A DNA stretch of 64,000 bases, taken from the NCBI RefSeq assembly GCF_016925495.1, contig NZ_CP070491.1, forward strand, positions 3,038,001 to 3,102,000, read 5' to 3'. Under the pieces are notes generated by a model. It searched no databases. It had not been told where the DNA came from and saw only the letters and a program-made list of their open reading frames with translations. A program made the translations under genes and the position numbers. This document shows positions 29,306 to 38,043 of the stretch, piece after piece; the first letter of the stretch is position 1, and each line of letters opens with the position of its first letter. Source of the DNA: Methylococcus sp. EFPC2 (GTDB taxonomy: Bacteria > Pseudomonadota > Gammaproteobacteria > Methylococcales > Methylococcaceae).

Positions 29306-29530
29306 TCATTTTTCCAGAAACGCTTCGGGTTCGATTCCGGCTTGCTTCAATATCGCGCGGAGCGTGCCTTCGGGCATATCACCCGGATGATTGGGGATGG
29401 TGGTGTAGCGCCCAGTCGAGCGATTGAACCAGATTTCGTGGCTCCCGGCGGCTTGTCGGTCGAACTCGAAGCCCATTTGTGTTAGCCGGCGCACGATATC
29501 TCGGTAGCGGAAGCCAGCCAACCGCCCCAT
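29306..29530 (-). CDS. HicA/YcfA-type mRNA interferase toxin
   Basis: 74 residues of the HicA (YcfA) dsRBD-like fold: the start FRYRDIVRRLTQMGFEFDRQ leads to the catalytic-His block AGSHEIWF and then TTIPNHPGDMPEGTLRAILKQAGI, the typical second half. It directly abuts the preceding hicB (TGA at 29531-29533, ATG at 29530). Gene order here is antitoxin first, the reverse of the usual hicA-hicB and of the neighbouring pair. Confidence 0.82.
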   Translation of the reverse strand: MGRLAGFRYRDIVRRLTQMGFEFDRQAAGSHEIWFNRSTGRYTTIPNHPGDMPEGTLRAILKQAGIEPEAFLEK

Positions 29531-29761
29531 TCATCCACCGATGACCAGTGGATAATCGAAAGACTCTCCGACCTCTTGCAGTTTGAGTTCTTGCTGTCGT
29601 TTTTCCTGGGATTCCAGCAGCTTCTTCGCTACATCACGGGCGATTTCCAAGGTTTCCTGTAACGTTCGTCCTTGTGCGACCAACCCCTGAACTTCGTCGC
29701 TCGTTGCCAGGTACAAACCTTCGGGCAATCGTTCTATATGCAGGTTGACGAGCATTTCCAT
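29531..29761 (-). CDS. HicB-type antitoxin
   Basis: 76 residues (MEMLVNLHIERLPEGLYLATSDEVQGLVAQGRTLQETLEIARDV...). The N-terminal partial RNase H-like HicB fold (GLYLATSDEVQGLVAQG) is followed by a helical tail rich in Gln/Glu/Lys and no clear DNA-binding domain. GAGG lies 7 nt before the ATG; a second ATG two codons in is possible. It is paired with the toxin gene that starts at its stop. Confidence 0.8.
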   Translation of the reverse strand: MEMLVNLHIERLPEGLYLATSDEVQGLVAQGRTLQETLEIARDVAKKLLESQEKRQQELKLQEVGESFDYPLVIGG

Positions 29762-29854
29762 CGTTTGCCTCTATCGGTTTCTATGAGCTTACGGGCACTG
29801 CTTAACATCAAGTTGAGCAAAGTATCGAGTTGTTATTAACAGGGGTTCAAGGCT

Positions 29855-30073
29855 CTACGCGGCAATCTCGACAACTTCGCTCGAAGAATGCGGAACCGGC
29901 GTATCCAACCCATCTTCCTTCAGGCCTTCGATATGAAACTCGATGGCCTCCCGTATCAGCTCGATGACTTCTTCCCGCGATGGCGCCACTGCAACGCAAC
30001 CGGGCAGGTCGGGAACATAGGCACCGTAACTGGTGGGGCCTTCTTCGATTACAACCAGATACTGCATGGTCAT
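29855..30073 (-). CDS. HicB-type antitoxin, second pair
   Basis: 72 residues (MTMQYLVVIEEGPTSYGAYVPDLPGCVAVAPSREEVIELIREAIEFHIEGL...). This is the compact HicB domain: YVPDLPGCVA is the family hallmark, and REEVIELIREAIEFHIEGLKEDG is the following helix pair. No helix-turn-helix is visible, so autoregulation would need the toxin or another factor. It starts 3 nt after the stop of the adjoining hicA. Confidence 0.88.
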   Translation of the reverse strand: MTMQYLVVIEEGPTSYGAYVPDLPGCVAVAPSREEVIELIREAIEFHIEGLKEDGLDTPVPHSSSEVVEIAA

Positions 30074-30076
30074 GGC

Positions 30077-30265
30077 TTATTTCAAACCTGCTTGCTTGAG
30101 TACGCTGTTCACCGTGGCCGGCGGCACGTCAATGCTCGGCTTTCCGGATATCGTAACGGTACCCGGTTTAGTAGCGTGATGAAACCACCTATGGCTGCCG
30201 CATTGTCCAACCTGTATCCTGCCGTCCGCTTCGATCAGCGCGATCAGATCCTTGACCTTCGTCAC
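30077..30265 (-). CDS. HicA-type mRNA interferase toxin, second pair
   Basis: 62 residues from a GTG start. HicA fold with the catalytic histidine in GQCGSHRWFHHATKPGTVTI and the C-terminal PPATVNSVLKQAGL. Its GTG lies only 3 nt after the fdhI stop, so it must be transcribed with fdhABI unless an internal promoter lies in fdhI. The order is the normal toxin-antitoxin one. As an mRNA interferase on the formate dehydrogenase transcript, it could influence that message. Confidence 0.87.
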   Translation of the reverse strand: MTKVKDLIALIEADGRIQVGQCGSHRWFHHATKPGTVTISGKPSIDVPPATVNSVLKQAGLK

Positions 30266-30268
30266 CGG

Positions 30269-30910
30269 TCAGTGCTCTTCTCCCCTCATCACCCGCTTAT
30301 ACCACCCCGGATGATGCTTGGCCGCCCAAGCTCTGGTGACCGTGCCGCGTATCATCGCGCCTAATGTCCCGCGCACCCAGAAGGCGGCGTAGACGTGGAC
30401 GATGATGCCCGAAATCATCACGAAGGCGCAGACGGCGTGCAGCAGAGCGGCGATGCGGACGGTGTCGATGGCGAAGTTCTGGGCGAACCAGGGCCGCCAG
30501 ATGACGATGCCGGTGACCAACAGGGTTGGGATGGTGGCGATCATGGTCCAGAACAGCATCTTCTGACCGGCGTTGTAGCGGTCCACTTCCGGCAGGCGGT
30601 CTTCGCGGTTTTTCACCACGTCTACGATGCGGCTCAGCCAGATGATGTCGTTCCGGCTCAACAGGTTGTGGTGCAAAAAACGCAGTGCCAGACCGGCGAA
30701 TGAGACGAACATCAGCACGCCGATGTAGGGGTGCAATATGCGCGTCCAGGTGCCGCCGCCGAAGAACTGGCTGAACCAGAACATGGACGGATGAAACAAG
30801 GCCAACCCGGAGAATGTCAGCAGGATGAAAGTGATGGCCGTGATCCAGTGGTTGAGCCTATCCATGGGCCCATAGCGCTGGATCAGCCTGGAAGAATGCT
30901 GGCCGTTCAT
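30269..30910 (-). CDS. fdhI: Formate dehydrogenase gamma subunit, cytochrome b556
   Basis: 213 residues from ATG 30910 ([22 protein letters not shown]). Inner-membrane di-heme cytochrome b anchoring the enzyme and passing electrons to quinone. Four membrane helices; candidate heme histidines are in [28 protein letters not shown] and [11 protein letters not shown]. The start overlaps the fdhB stop (ATGA), and the Glu codons at the fdhB end (GAGGAGGAAAAGG) supply its Shine-Dalgarno. It is homologous to FdnI/FdoI. Confidence 0.95.
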   Translation of the reverse strand: MNGQHSSRLIQRYGPMDRLNHWITAITFILLTFSGLALFHPSMFWFSQFFGGGTWTRILHPYIGVLMFVSFAGLALRFLHHNLLSRNDIIWLSRIVDVVKNREDRLPEVDRYNAGQKMLFWTMIATIPTLLVTGIVIWRPWFAQNFAIDTVRIAALLHAVCAFVMISGIIVHVYAAFWVRGTLGAMIRGTVTRAWAAKHHPGWYKRVMRGEEH

Positions 30911-31779
30911 ACCTTTTCCTCCTCTTCTTCCTCTTCGGCTTCGTTGGGGCCGATGGTGACATAGTGGAAGAAGCCGGCCAGGGCGGTGAAGAACATCGCA
31001 GCGGTGGCCAGTGGCTTGAAGATGCCCTTCCACAGTCCGACCGTCGGACTTATCGTCGGGTCTTTCGGCAGGTCGTTGTACAGCTCCGGCTTGTCCGCGT
31101 GGTGCAGCACGTACATGACATGAGTCCCGCCCACGCCGGCCGGATCGTAGAGCCCGGCGTTCTCGAATCCGCGTTCCTTCAGGTCGACGATGCGTTCGTT
31201 GGCGTGCTCTATCATGTCCTCCTTGCTGCCGAACACCAGGGCTTGGGTCGGGCAGGCCTTGATGCAGGCCGGCTCCAGTCCCACGGCGACGCGGTCCGAG
31301 CACAGGGTGCACTTGTACACCTTGCTGTCCTTGCCCGACAGACGCGGGATGTTGAACGGGCAGCCGGCGATGCAGTAGCCGCAGCCTATGCAAGCCTCTT
31401 CGTGGAAATCGACGATGCCGTTGTTGTACTGGATGATCGCGCCGGGCGAAGGACAGGCCTTGAGGCAGCCGGGATCGGCGCAGTGCATGCAGCCGTCCTT
31501 GCGGATCAGCCATTCCAGGTTGCCGTTCTCCTCGGTTTCGGCGAAGCGCATCAGCGTCCAGGAATTGGCCGTGAGATCGTGAGGGTTCTGGTACGAGCCC
31601 TCGTTGATGCCGACCTCCTCGCGCAAATCGTTCCATTCCTGGCAGGCCGACTGGCAGGCCTTGCAGCCTATGCACTTGGTGACGTCGATCAGCTTGGCCA
31701 CCTCCGTCATCTGCCGCTGCTGCGGGCTGGGTGTGGTGGTGGCGGAGCGCCGGAGGATGTCCAGGGATTGCAATGCCAT
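30907..31779 (-). CDS. fdhB: Formate dehydrogenase beta subunit, four [4Fe-4S] clusters
   Basis: 290 residues from ATG 31779. Electron-transfer subunit of the FdnH/FdoH type. Four ferredoxin-like cysteine groups are visible: [50 protein letters not shown] and [21 protein letters not shown]. One C-terminal membrane helix ([21 protein letters not shown]) anchors it on the periplasmic side. The tail is [11 protein letters not shown], unusually acidic. It starts 3 nt after the fdhA stop with GGAGG overlapping that stop. Confidence 0.95.
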   Translation of the reverse strand: MALQSLDILRRSATTTPSPQQRQMTEVAKLIDVTKCIGCKACQSACQEWNDLREEVGINEGSYQNPHDLTANSWTLMRFAETEENGNLEWLIRKDGCMHCADPGCLKACPSPGAIIQYNNGIVDFHEEACIGCGYCIAGCPFNIPRLSGKDSKVYKCTLCSDRVAVGLEPACIKACPTQALVFGSKEDMIEHANERIVDLKERGFENAGLYDPAGVGGTHVMYVLHHADKPELYNDLPKDPTISPTVGLWKGIFKPLATAAMFFTALAGFFHYVTIGPNEAEEEEEEEKV

Positions 31780-31781
31780 GT

Positions 31782-34700
31782 CTAAACCTCCGTGCTGCCT
31801 TTGAGGATGCGCGCCAGCCAAGATGAGCGCTTGCCGCCCTGGTCATCGTCGAGCTTCGCCTCCGGCCGCTTGCGTTCCTCATGCTCCTCGCCCGGTTTGT
31901 GGGTGTGGGGCGAGAGTTCGCTCAAGTCCTTTTCCACGCTGACCAGGAAAGCCTTGAACTCCGGCGTCTGCGTGTTGGCGTCGCCAAGGAAGGGGGTCAG
32001 GGTGTTGGCGATGTAGCCCTTGCGGGTCGCGCCGGTGAAGCCCCAGTGGATGGGGATGCCGACCTGGTGCACGATCTGCCCGGCCACCCTCAGTGCCTTG
32101 ATGCGCTTGGTCACCACCGCCACCGCCTTGATCTGTCCGCGCTTGGAGCGCACCACGACTTTTTCGCCGTTGAAGATACCCAGCTGCGCCGCCAGCGCCT
32201 CGCCGATCTCGACGAACTGTTCCGGCTGCAGCGAAGCATTGATCTTCGAGTGCTTGGTCCAGAAGTGGAAATGCTCGGTGAGGCGGTAAGTGGTCGCCAC
32301 GTAAGGGAACTCTTCCTTGTCGCCGAGCATGGCCTTGTCGTTGGCGAACACGCGGGCCGCCGGGTTGCTGATCACCTTGGCATGCAGCGGGTTGGTGCCC
32401 AGCGGCGTCTCGAACGGCTCATAATGCTCGGGGAACGGTCCTTCGGCCATCAGTTCGCGCGCGAACAAACGGCCGACGCCCTCGTTGGTCATGATGAAGG
32501 GCGACACGCCGCTATCCGGCGCGGCATCGGCCTTGAAGTCCGGCACGTCCAGCCCGGTCCAACGGCTGCCGTCCCATTCGATCAGCTTGCGCTTCTCGTC
32601 CCAGGGCTTGCCGGCGGGATCGCAGGAGGCCCGGTTGTAGAGGATGCGGCGGTTCGCCGGCCAGGCCCAGGCCCAGTTGGGAGCTAGCCCTAACCCGGTC
32701 GGGTCGGTGGTGTCGCGGCGCGCCATCTGGTTGCCGGCTTCGGTCCAGGAGCCGCAGAAGATCCAGGTGCCGCTGGCGGTGCTGCCATCGTCCGTCAACT
32801 GGGCGAAACTGGATAATTGCTGACCGGCCTTGATCAGCACCTTGGCCGGGTCTTTCGGATCGACGATGTCCTTGACGGCATAGCCGTTCATCTCCTTCGC
32901 CAGCTCGTCCGGCCCCGGCTCTTCGGCCTGGCGGTAGGGCCAGTGCAGATTGAGGATGGGATCGGGGAAAGCGCCGCCCTCGTGCCGGTAAAGCTCGCGC
33001 AGTTTGAGGAACAGCTCGGCCATGATGGCGATGTCGGTGCGGCATTCGCCCGGCGGCTCGGCGCCTTTCCAGTGCCATTGCAGCCAGCGCGAGCTGTTGA
33101 CCAGCGCACCTTCCTCTTCGGCGAAACAGGTCGTCGGCAGGCGGAACACTTCGGTCTGGATGTCGGCCGGCTGCACGTCGTTGTACTCGCCGTGGTTCTG
33201 CCAGAACTCCGAGGTTTCCGTGGACAGCGGGTCCATGACCACCAGGAACTTCAGGCGCGACAGGGCCGATGAGATCTTCGCCTTGTTGGGGAAGGAGGCC
33301 AGCGGGTTGAAGCCCTGGCAGAAATAGCCCGTCAGCTTGCCCTGCGCCATCAGGTCGAAGGCGCGCAGGCCGTCGTAAACCTGATCGACCTTGGGCATCC
33401 AGTCGTAGCAGTAGTCGTTCTCCTTGGTCGCCACCTTGCCGTACCAGGCTTTCAACAGGCTGGTGTGGAACTTGGGATAGTTCGACCAGTAGTTGACCTG
33501 CCCCGGCCGCAGAGGCTTGAGCGTGCGCTTGTCCAGGTAGGCGGCGCGCGTGGCGTCCTCGTCTCGGGCGATGCTCATGTAGCCCGGCAACTGGTCGGAC
33601 AACAGCCCCAGATCGGTCAGCCCCTGGATGTTGGAATGGCCGCGCAAGGCATTCACGCCCCCGCCCGCCAGGCCGATATTGCCGAGCAGTAATTGCAGGA
33701 TCGCCAGGGTGCGGATGTTCTGGGAGCCGATGGAATGCTGGGTCCAGCCGAGCGCGTAAAGGCTGGTCAGGGTGCGATCCGGCGCCGCGGCCGAGGCGAT
33801 CATCTCGCAAACCTTTAGGTAAAGATCCTGCGGCGTGCCGGTGATGTCGCTAACCGTCTCTACCGTGTAGCGCGAGACGTGTTTCTTCAACAGATTCAGC
33901 ACGCAACGGGGATGCTGGAGGGTCTCGTCGACCTTGGCATAGCCCTGCTCGTCCAGTTCGTAGGCCCAGGTGCTCTTGTCGTAGCGGCGTGCTTTCTCGT
34001 CGTAGCCGGTGAACAAGCCCTCGTCGAAGCCGAAATCCTCGCGCACGATGAAGCCGGCGTTGGTATACGCCTTCACATACTCGTGCTGGATCACGTCCTT
34101 TTCGAACAGATAGCGCAGCACACCGCTCAGGAAAGCGATGTCGGTGCCCGCGCGTATCGGCGCGTAAAAGTCCGCCACCGAGGCCGTGCGGTTGAACCGC
34201 GGATCGACCACGATGAGCTTGGCCTTGTTATGGGCCTTCGCCTCGACCACCCATTTGAAGCCTACCGGATGCGCTTCGGCGGGATTGCCGCCCATCACCA
34301 GAATGACGTCCGCATTCTTGATGTCCATCCAGGTATTCGTCATGGCGCCGCGACCGAATGTCGGAGCAAGACTTGCCACCGTCGGTGCGTGTCAGACGCG
34401 TGCCTGGTTGTCGAGTGCTACTAGGCCTAAGCTGCGGAGAACCTTGTGGGTGAGATAACCGGCTTCGTTGGAGGCCGCCGATGCCGCCAGGAAGCCGACC
34501 GTGGGCCAGCGGTTGACCGTCTGCCCCTTGTCGTTCTTGGCGACGAAGTGGCTGTCGCGGTCTTCCTTGACGAGCTTGGCGATGCGATCCAAGGCCCAGT
34601 CCCAGGTGACACGCGTCCAGTTCGTAGAGCCCGGCGCCCGGTACTCCGGAAACTTGATGCGCGTCTCGCTGTGCACGAAGCCCAAAAGGCCCGCGCCCTT

Positions 34701-34979
34701 GGGGCACAGGCTGCCGCGGCTGACCGGATGATCGGGGTCGCCCTCGATGTGGATGATTTCGGACTTGGCGTTCTTCGCCTTGTCGCCGAGGCTGTAAAGG
34801 ATGATGCCGCAGGCTACCGAACAATACGGACAGGTATTGCGGGTTTCCGTGGTGCGCGCGAGCTTGAACGTGCGCACTTCCGCCAGCGCTTCCGTGGGCG
34901 AAAAACCCAAGGCCGTCAGCGTGGAACCCCCGAGCGATGCGGCACTCAGTTTGAAAAACTGGCGCCGGTTGACTTGCAT
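31782..34979 (-). CDS. fdhA: Formate dehydrogenase alpha subunit, selenocysteine-containing (read through UGA)
   Basis: 1065 residues if the in-frame TGA at 34392-34394 is read as selenocysteine; the two open frames on either side are in phase. Start at ATG 34979 with GGAGGTG upstream. The Tat signal is [18 protein letters not shown]; the [4Fe-4S] site is CPYCSVACG with LCPKGAG. The Mo/W-bis-MGD site is RV[22 protein letters not shown], the FdnG/FdoG active site where Sec binds the metal. Downstream are [18 protein letters not shown] and molydopterin-binding blocks. It oxidises formate in the periplasm and passes electrons through fdhB and fdhI to quinone. Confidence 0.96.
34344..34391 (-). 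promoter_or_regulatory. SECIS element directly after the fdhA UGA
   Basis: The 48 nt after the UGA fold into a bacterial SECIS. The apical stem-loop GCA-AGUCU-UGC (34366-34376) matches the E. coli fdhF/fdnG apex GCA-GGUCU-GC, keeping the GUCU loop recognised by SelB. It sits at the usual distance (about 15 nt) from the UGA, with a lower stem CGACGG/UCGGUCG. This supports decoding over termination. Confidence 0.85.
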
Positions 34980-35197
34980 GGCGAAGCACCTCCGGGCGGG
35001 CGACAAAAATTCGACTGTGAAGTGACGCATGCTGGCATGGATCGCGGCAGCCTGCAATCCGGTGCATGGCGTCGGAAAACCGCGGCGACCCTTGCGATCC
35101 ATCCGCAGGGCGCCGAACGGCGCGGCGCTATCGTCTATATTGGGTATGACTTTTCCCAACGCAGCGTCCACGTCCCCCTTAGCACTCGAACGTTTCG

Positions 35198-37345
35198 ATG
35201 CCGCACTCCCAACACCTGCCCAATCGCAGACTCAGCTCCTCCGTCCCGCGGTCGATACTCGCCCTAATCCTCATCGCTGCGGCCCTGTCCTTCGCGTCGG
35301 AGCTTCGGCATGCACGCAACGCGGCCACGCTGAACATCGAGCACTTGCTCGATACCGTGGAACTCAGCGCGTCCCTGGCGGCCGAATCCGGCGACCGGGA
35401 GCTGGGTATCCAGGTTTTAGAGCGTCTGCTAAACAGCGGCCTCGTCGTCCATGCCGGCTTGGATGACAACGGCAAGCTCCACCTACACCGCAGCGCAGAC
35501 CGCCTGTCGAGCACCGATACCATCGTCCGCTTGCTGAACTCGAAAGACCGGAGCCCAGCAGGCATCGGCCGTCTGACGGTGCGGCCCTCGCTGGCCTGGG
35601 TGATTCGTGAAGCACTGCCCGGCGCATTGCTCGGCGCCATCTCCGCGACCGTATTCATCGTCACGACGGCCTGGCTCGTGCTCCGCATCGTCCGTTCATC
35701 CCTGCAATCGATTTCGAACACCCTGCGGTCCATGGCCGTCGACGACTGGCCATGCCCGCCGCCGCCGGCGAGTCATCGCGGCGCCGAAGCGAGCAAGCTG
35801 CTCGAGGCCATTGGCGGGCTACTGGACCTGGTCCAACGACGACTCCAGAAACAGCCCGTCCTGCTGGGCTTTTCCTTGAATCTTGCGCGTGAGGCAGCCT
35901 ATCTGATAGGCCCGCAAGGACAATTTCAGTATGTCAACGACGAGGCCTGCCGGCTGCTGGGCTACACGCGGGAAGAGTTGCTCGCCCGTGGCATTCGCGA
36001 CATCGCCCCCGACTATCCCGCGGAGCGCTGGGCCTCGCATTGGAGCGAGCTGCAAACCCGCGGCGCCCTGGTTTTCGAGACCCGCCATCGGGCCAAGGAC
36101 GGACATATATTTCCCGTCGAGGTCGCCGCCAGTTACTTGGAACACGAAGGCCTGACTTACAATCTGGCGCTGGCACGCGACATCACCGAACGCAAGGCCG
36201 AGGAGAAAGCGCTGATGCACTATGCGGCGATCATCGCCTCGTCGGACGACGCCATCATCGGTAAAACCCTGGATGGCATCGTAACCAGCTGGAACGCCGG
36301 GGCTGAGCGCATGTTCGGTTACCGCGCGGCGGAAGCCCAGGGGCGTCACATCACCTTCTTGATACCCGCCCCCTATTGGGACGAGGAAAAAGCCATACTG
36401 GGCGAAATCAGCCGTGGACGTTCCGTAAACCATTACGAAACCGTGCGCAGTACCAAAGACGGCCACCTGATCGATGTTTCCGTCACCGTCTCCCCTTTGC
36501 GGGATGGGCAGGGCAAAGTCGTCGGCGCCGCCAAGATCGTCCGCGACATCACCGAGCGCAAGAAGTCCGAGGAAGAGTTGCGCAAGCACCGGGAACACCT
36601 GGAAGAACTGGTGGCCCGGCGCACCGCAGCGCTGGAGGCCGCCAACCGTGAGCTCGAGGCCTTTTCTTATTCGGTGTCCCACGATTTGCGCACGCCGTTG
36701 CGAGCCATCGACGGGTTCTCCCGCATGCTGGCGAAGAAATACGAGGCCCAGCTGGACCCGGAAGCTCAGCGCCTGATCAAGGTGGTGAGGGGAAGCGCGG
36801 CGCGGATGTCGCAATTGATCGACGATATCCTGGCCTTTTCCCGCGCTGGAAGACTGGAGCTACGCCTTGCGCCGGTCGACATGGCGCAGTTGGTCCGCAC
36901 GGTCTGGCTGGACCTGGAGCCCTTGCGGGCGGATCGCGATATTTGCCTGGAGATCCGGCCTTTGCCACCGGCCCTGGGCGATCCCACCTTATTGCGCCAG
37001 GTGTGGACCAATCTGCTGGCCAACGCCGTCAAGTTCACCCTGTCCCGCGCGACGGCCCACATTACCGTTGGCGGCACGACCGACGGCGCGACCCATTTGT
37101 ATCATGTGCAAGACGACGGGGTCGGCTTCGAGCCCGCCTACGTACACAAGCTGTTCGGCGTGTTCCAGCGTCTGCACGGCGTCGAAGAGTTCGAAGGCAC
37201 CGGCATCGGCCTGGCCATCGTCAAGCGCGTCGTCACCCGCCACGGCGGCCGGGTCTGGGCCGAGGGAAATCCGGGCCAGGGCGCCACGTTCAAGTTCGCC
37301 TTGCCGGCGCGGCCGCCCGCAAACGCCGACTTCGAGACGCCGTAG
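35198..37345 (+). CDS. Membrane PAS-PAS sensor histidine kinase
   Basis: 715 residues. An N-terminal membrane helix (about 19-35), a short periplasmic region (36-140) and a second helix (about 145-170) are followed by PAS 1 (about 225-330), PAS 2 (about 340-455), HisKA with the phospho-acceptor in FSYSVSHDLRTPLRAIDGFS, and HATPase_c with NLLANAVKFT, DDGVGFEP and GTGIGLAIVKRV. The H-box type and short coiled coil are those of phytochrome-like kinases that work with stand-alone CheY-like regulators, as the next gene is. It is divergent from fdhA, with 218 nt between the starts; no evidence ties it to formate. Confidence 0.92.
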   Translation: MPHSQHLPNRRLSSSVPRSILALILIAAALSFASELRHARNAATLNIEHLLDTVELSASLAAESGDRELGIQVLERLLNSGLVVHAGLDDNGKLHLHRSADRLSSTDTIVRLLNSKDRSPAGIGRLTVRPSLAWVIREALPGALLGAISATVFIVTTAWLVLRIVRSSLQSISNTLRSMAVDDWPCPPPPASHRGAEASKLLEAIGGLLDLVQRRLQKQPVLLGFSLNLAREAAYLIGPQGQFQYVNDEACRLLGYTREELLARGIRDIAPDYPAERWASHWSELQTRGALVFETRHRAKDGHIFPVEVAASYLEHEGLTYNLALARDITERKAEEKALMHYAAIIASSDDAIIGKTLDGIVTSWNAGAERMFGYRAAEAQGRHITFLIPAPYWDEEKAILGEISRGRSVNHYETVRSTKDGHLIDVSVTVSPLRDGQGKVVGAAKIVRDITERKKSEEELRKHREHLEELVARRTAALEAANRELEAFSYSVSHDLRTPLRAIDGFSRMLAKKYEAQLDPEAQRLIKVVRGSAARMSQLIDDILAFSRAGRLELRLAPVDMAQLVRTVWLDLEPLRADRDICLEIRPLPPALGDPTLLRQVWTNLLANAVKFTLSRATAHITVGGTTDGATHLYHVQDDGVGFEPAYVHKLFGVFQRLHGVEEFEGTGIGLAIVKRVVTRHGGRVWAEGNPGQGATFKFALPARPPANADFETP

Positions 37346-37537
37346 GCCGAAGCGCTGCTCTATATCCGGCCTCATCATTACCGGAGAGTCCCCGCCGGAA
37401 AAAACCAGCGTCCGTCGCGGCGGCTCATCGCCGATGCGGACTATACTTGCGTCCTGCACCTAATCCTGACCCGGTCAGGGCCGGCCGGTCCCAAGCGCGA
37501 AGCTCCCATACACCTCGCTGCCGGAAGGAGTCTGATC

Positions 37538-37981
37538 ATGTCCGTACATGACGAAGTGGAAATCCTGCTGGTGGAAGACAATCCCACCGACGCCGAATTG
37601 ACGATAGAAGCCCTGCGGGAAGGCGGCCTGGCCAACTACCTTATCTGGGTGAAGGACGGGGCCGAGGCCCTGGACTTCGTGTTCGGGCGGGGAGCCTATG
37701 CCGGCCGCAGCCTGGACGCGGCGCCCAAAGTGATCATGCTCGACCTGCGCCTGCCCAAGGTCGATGGCCTGGAGGTTTTGAAAGTGCTCAAAACCGACCC
37801 GAACACCCGAACCATCCCGGTGGTGGTGCTGACATCTTCCAAAGAGGACCGCGACGTGGCCAAAAGCTACCAATTGGGTGTCAACAGTTTCGTGAGCAAG
37901 CCGGTGGAATTCGACGAGTTCGCCAAGGTCGTGGCACACCTCGGGCTTTATTGGCTCCTGGTCAATCGCTCGCTGAAATAA
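37538..37981 (+). CDS. Single-domain response regulator (Rcp1-like)
   Basis: 147 residues, receiver domain only. Acidic pocket [10 protein letters not shown]; phospho-Asp in [16 protein letters not shown] near residue 68; Thr/Ser in [12 protein letters not shown]; Lys in SKPVEF. The insertion [17 protein letters not shown] is typical of Rcp1-type regulators partnered with phytochrome-like kinases. AAGGAG lies 7 nt before ATG. It sits 192 nt after the kinase and 62 nt before a REC-GGDEF-EAL gene, so it may relay or compete for phosphate in that set. Confidence 0.93.
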   Translation: MSVHDEVEILLVEDNPTDAELTIEALREGGLANYLIWVKDGAEALDFVFGRGAYAGRSLDAAPKVIMLDLRLPKVDGLEVLKVLKTDPNTRTIPVVVLTSSKEDRDVAKSYQLGVNSFVSKPVEFDEFAKVVAHLGLYWLLVNRSLK

Positions 37982-38043
37982 GGGCTCACCTAAACATCCC
38001 CTACGTGACCATCGACTGCAACCGCTCCGCGTGCGTTGACCCC

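Noticed and set aside
30269-31882. A single 537-codon reading frame covering fdhB and fdhI
   Set aside because: Its first 320 codons are out of frame with FdhB. The true FdhI begins at 30910 and FdhB lies in another frame with all its cysteine clusters.
34392-34394. TGA in fdhA as an inactivating nonsense mutation
   Set aside because: It sits at the known Sec position, both sides are in phase and conserved, a SECIS follows, and selA, selB, selC and selD are all present.
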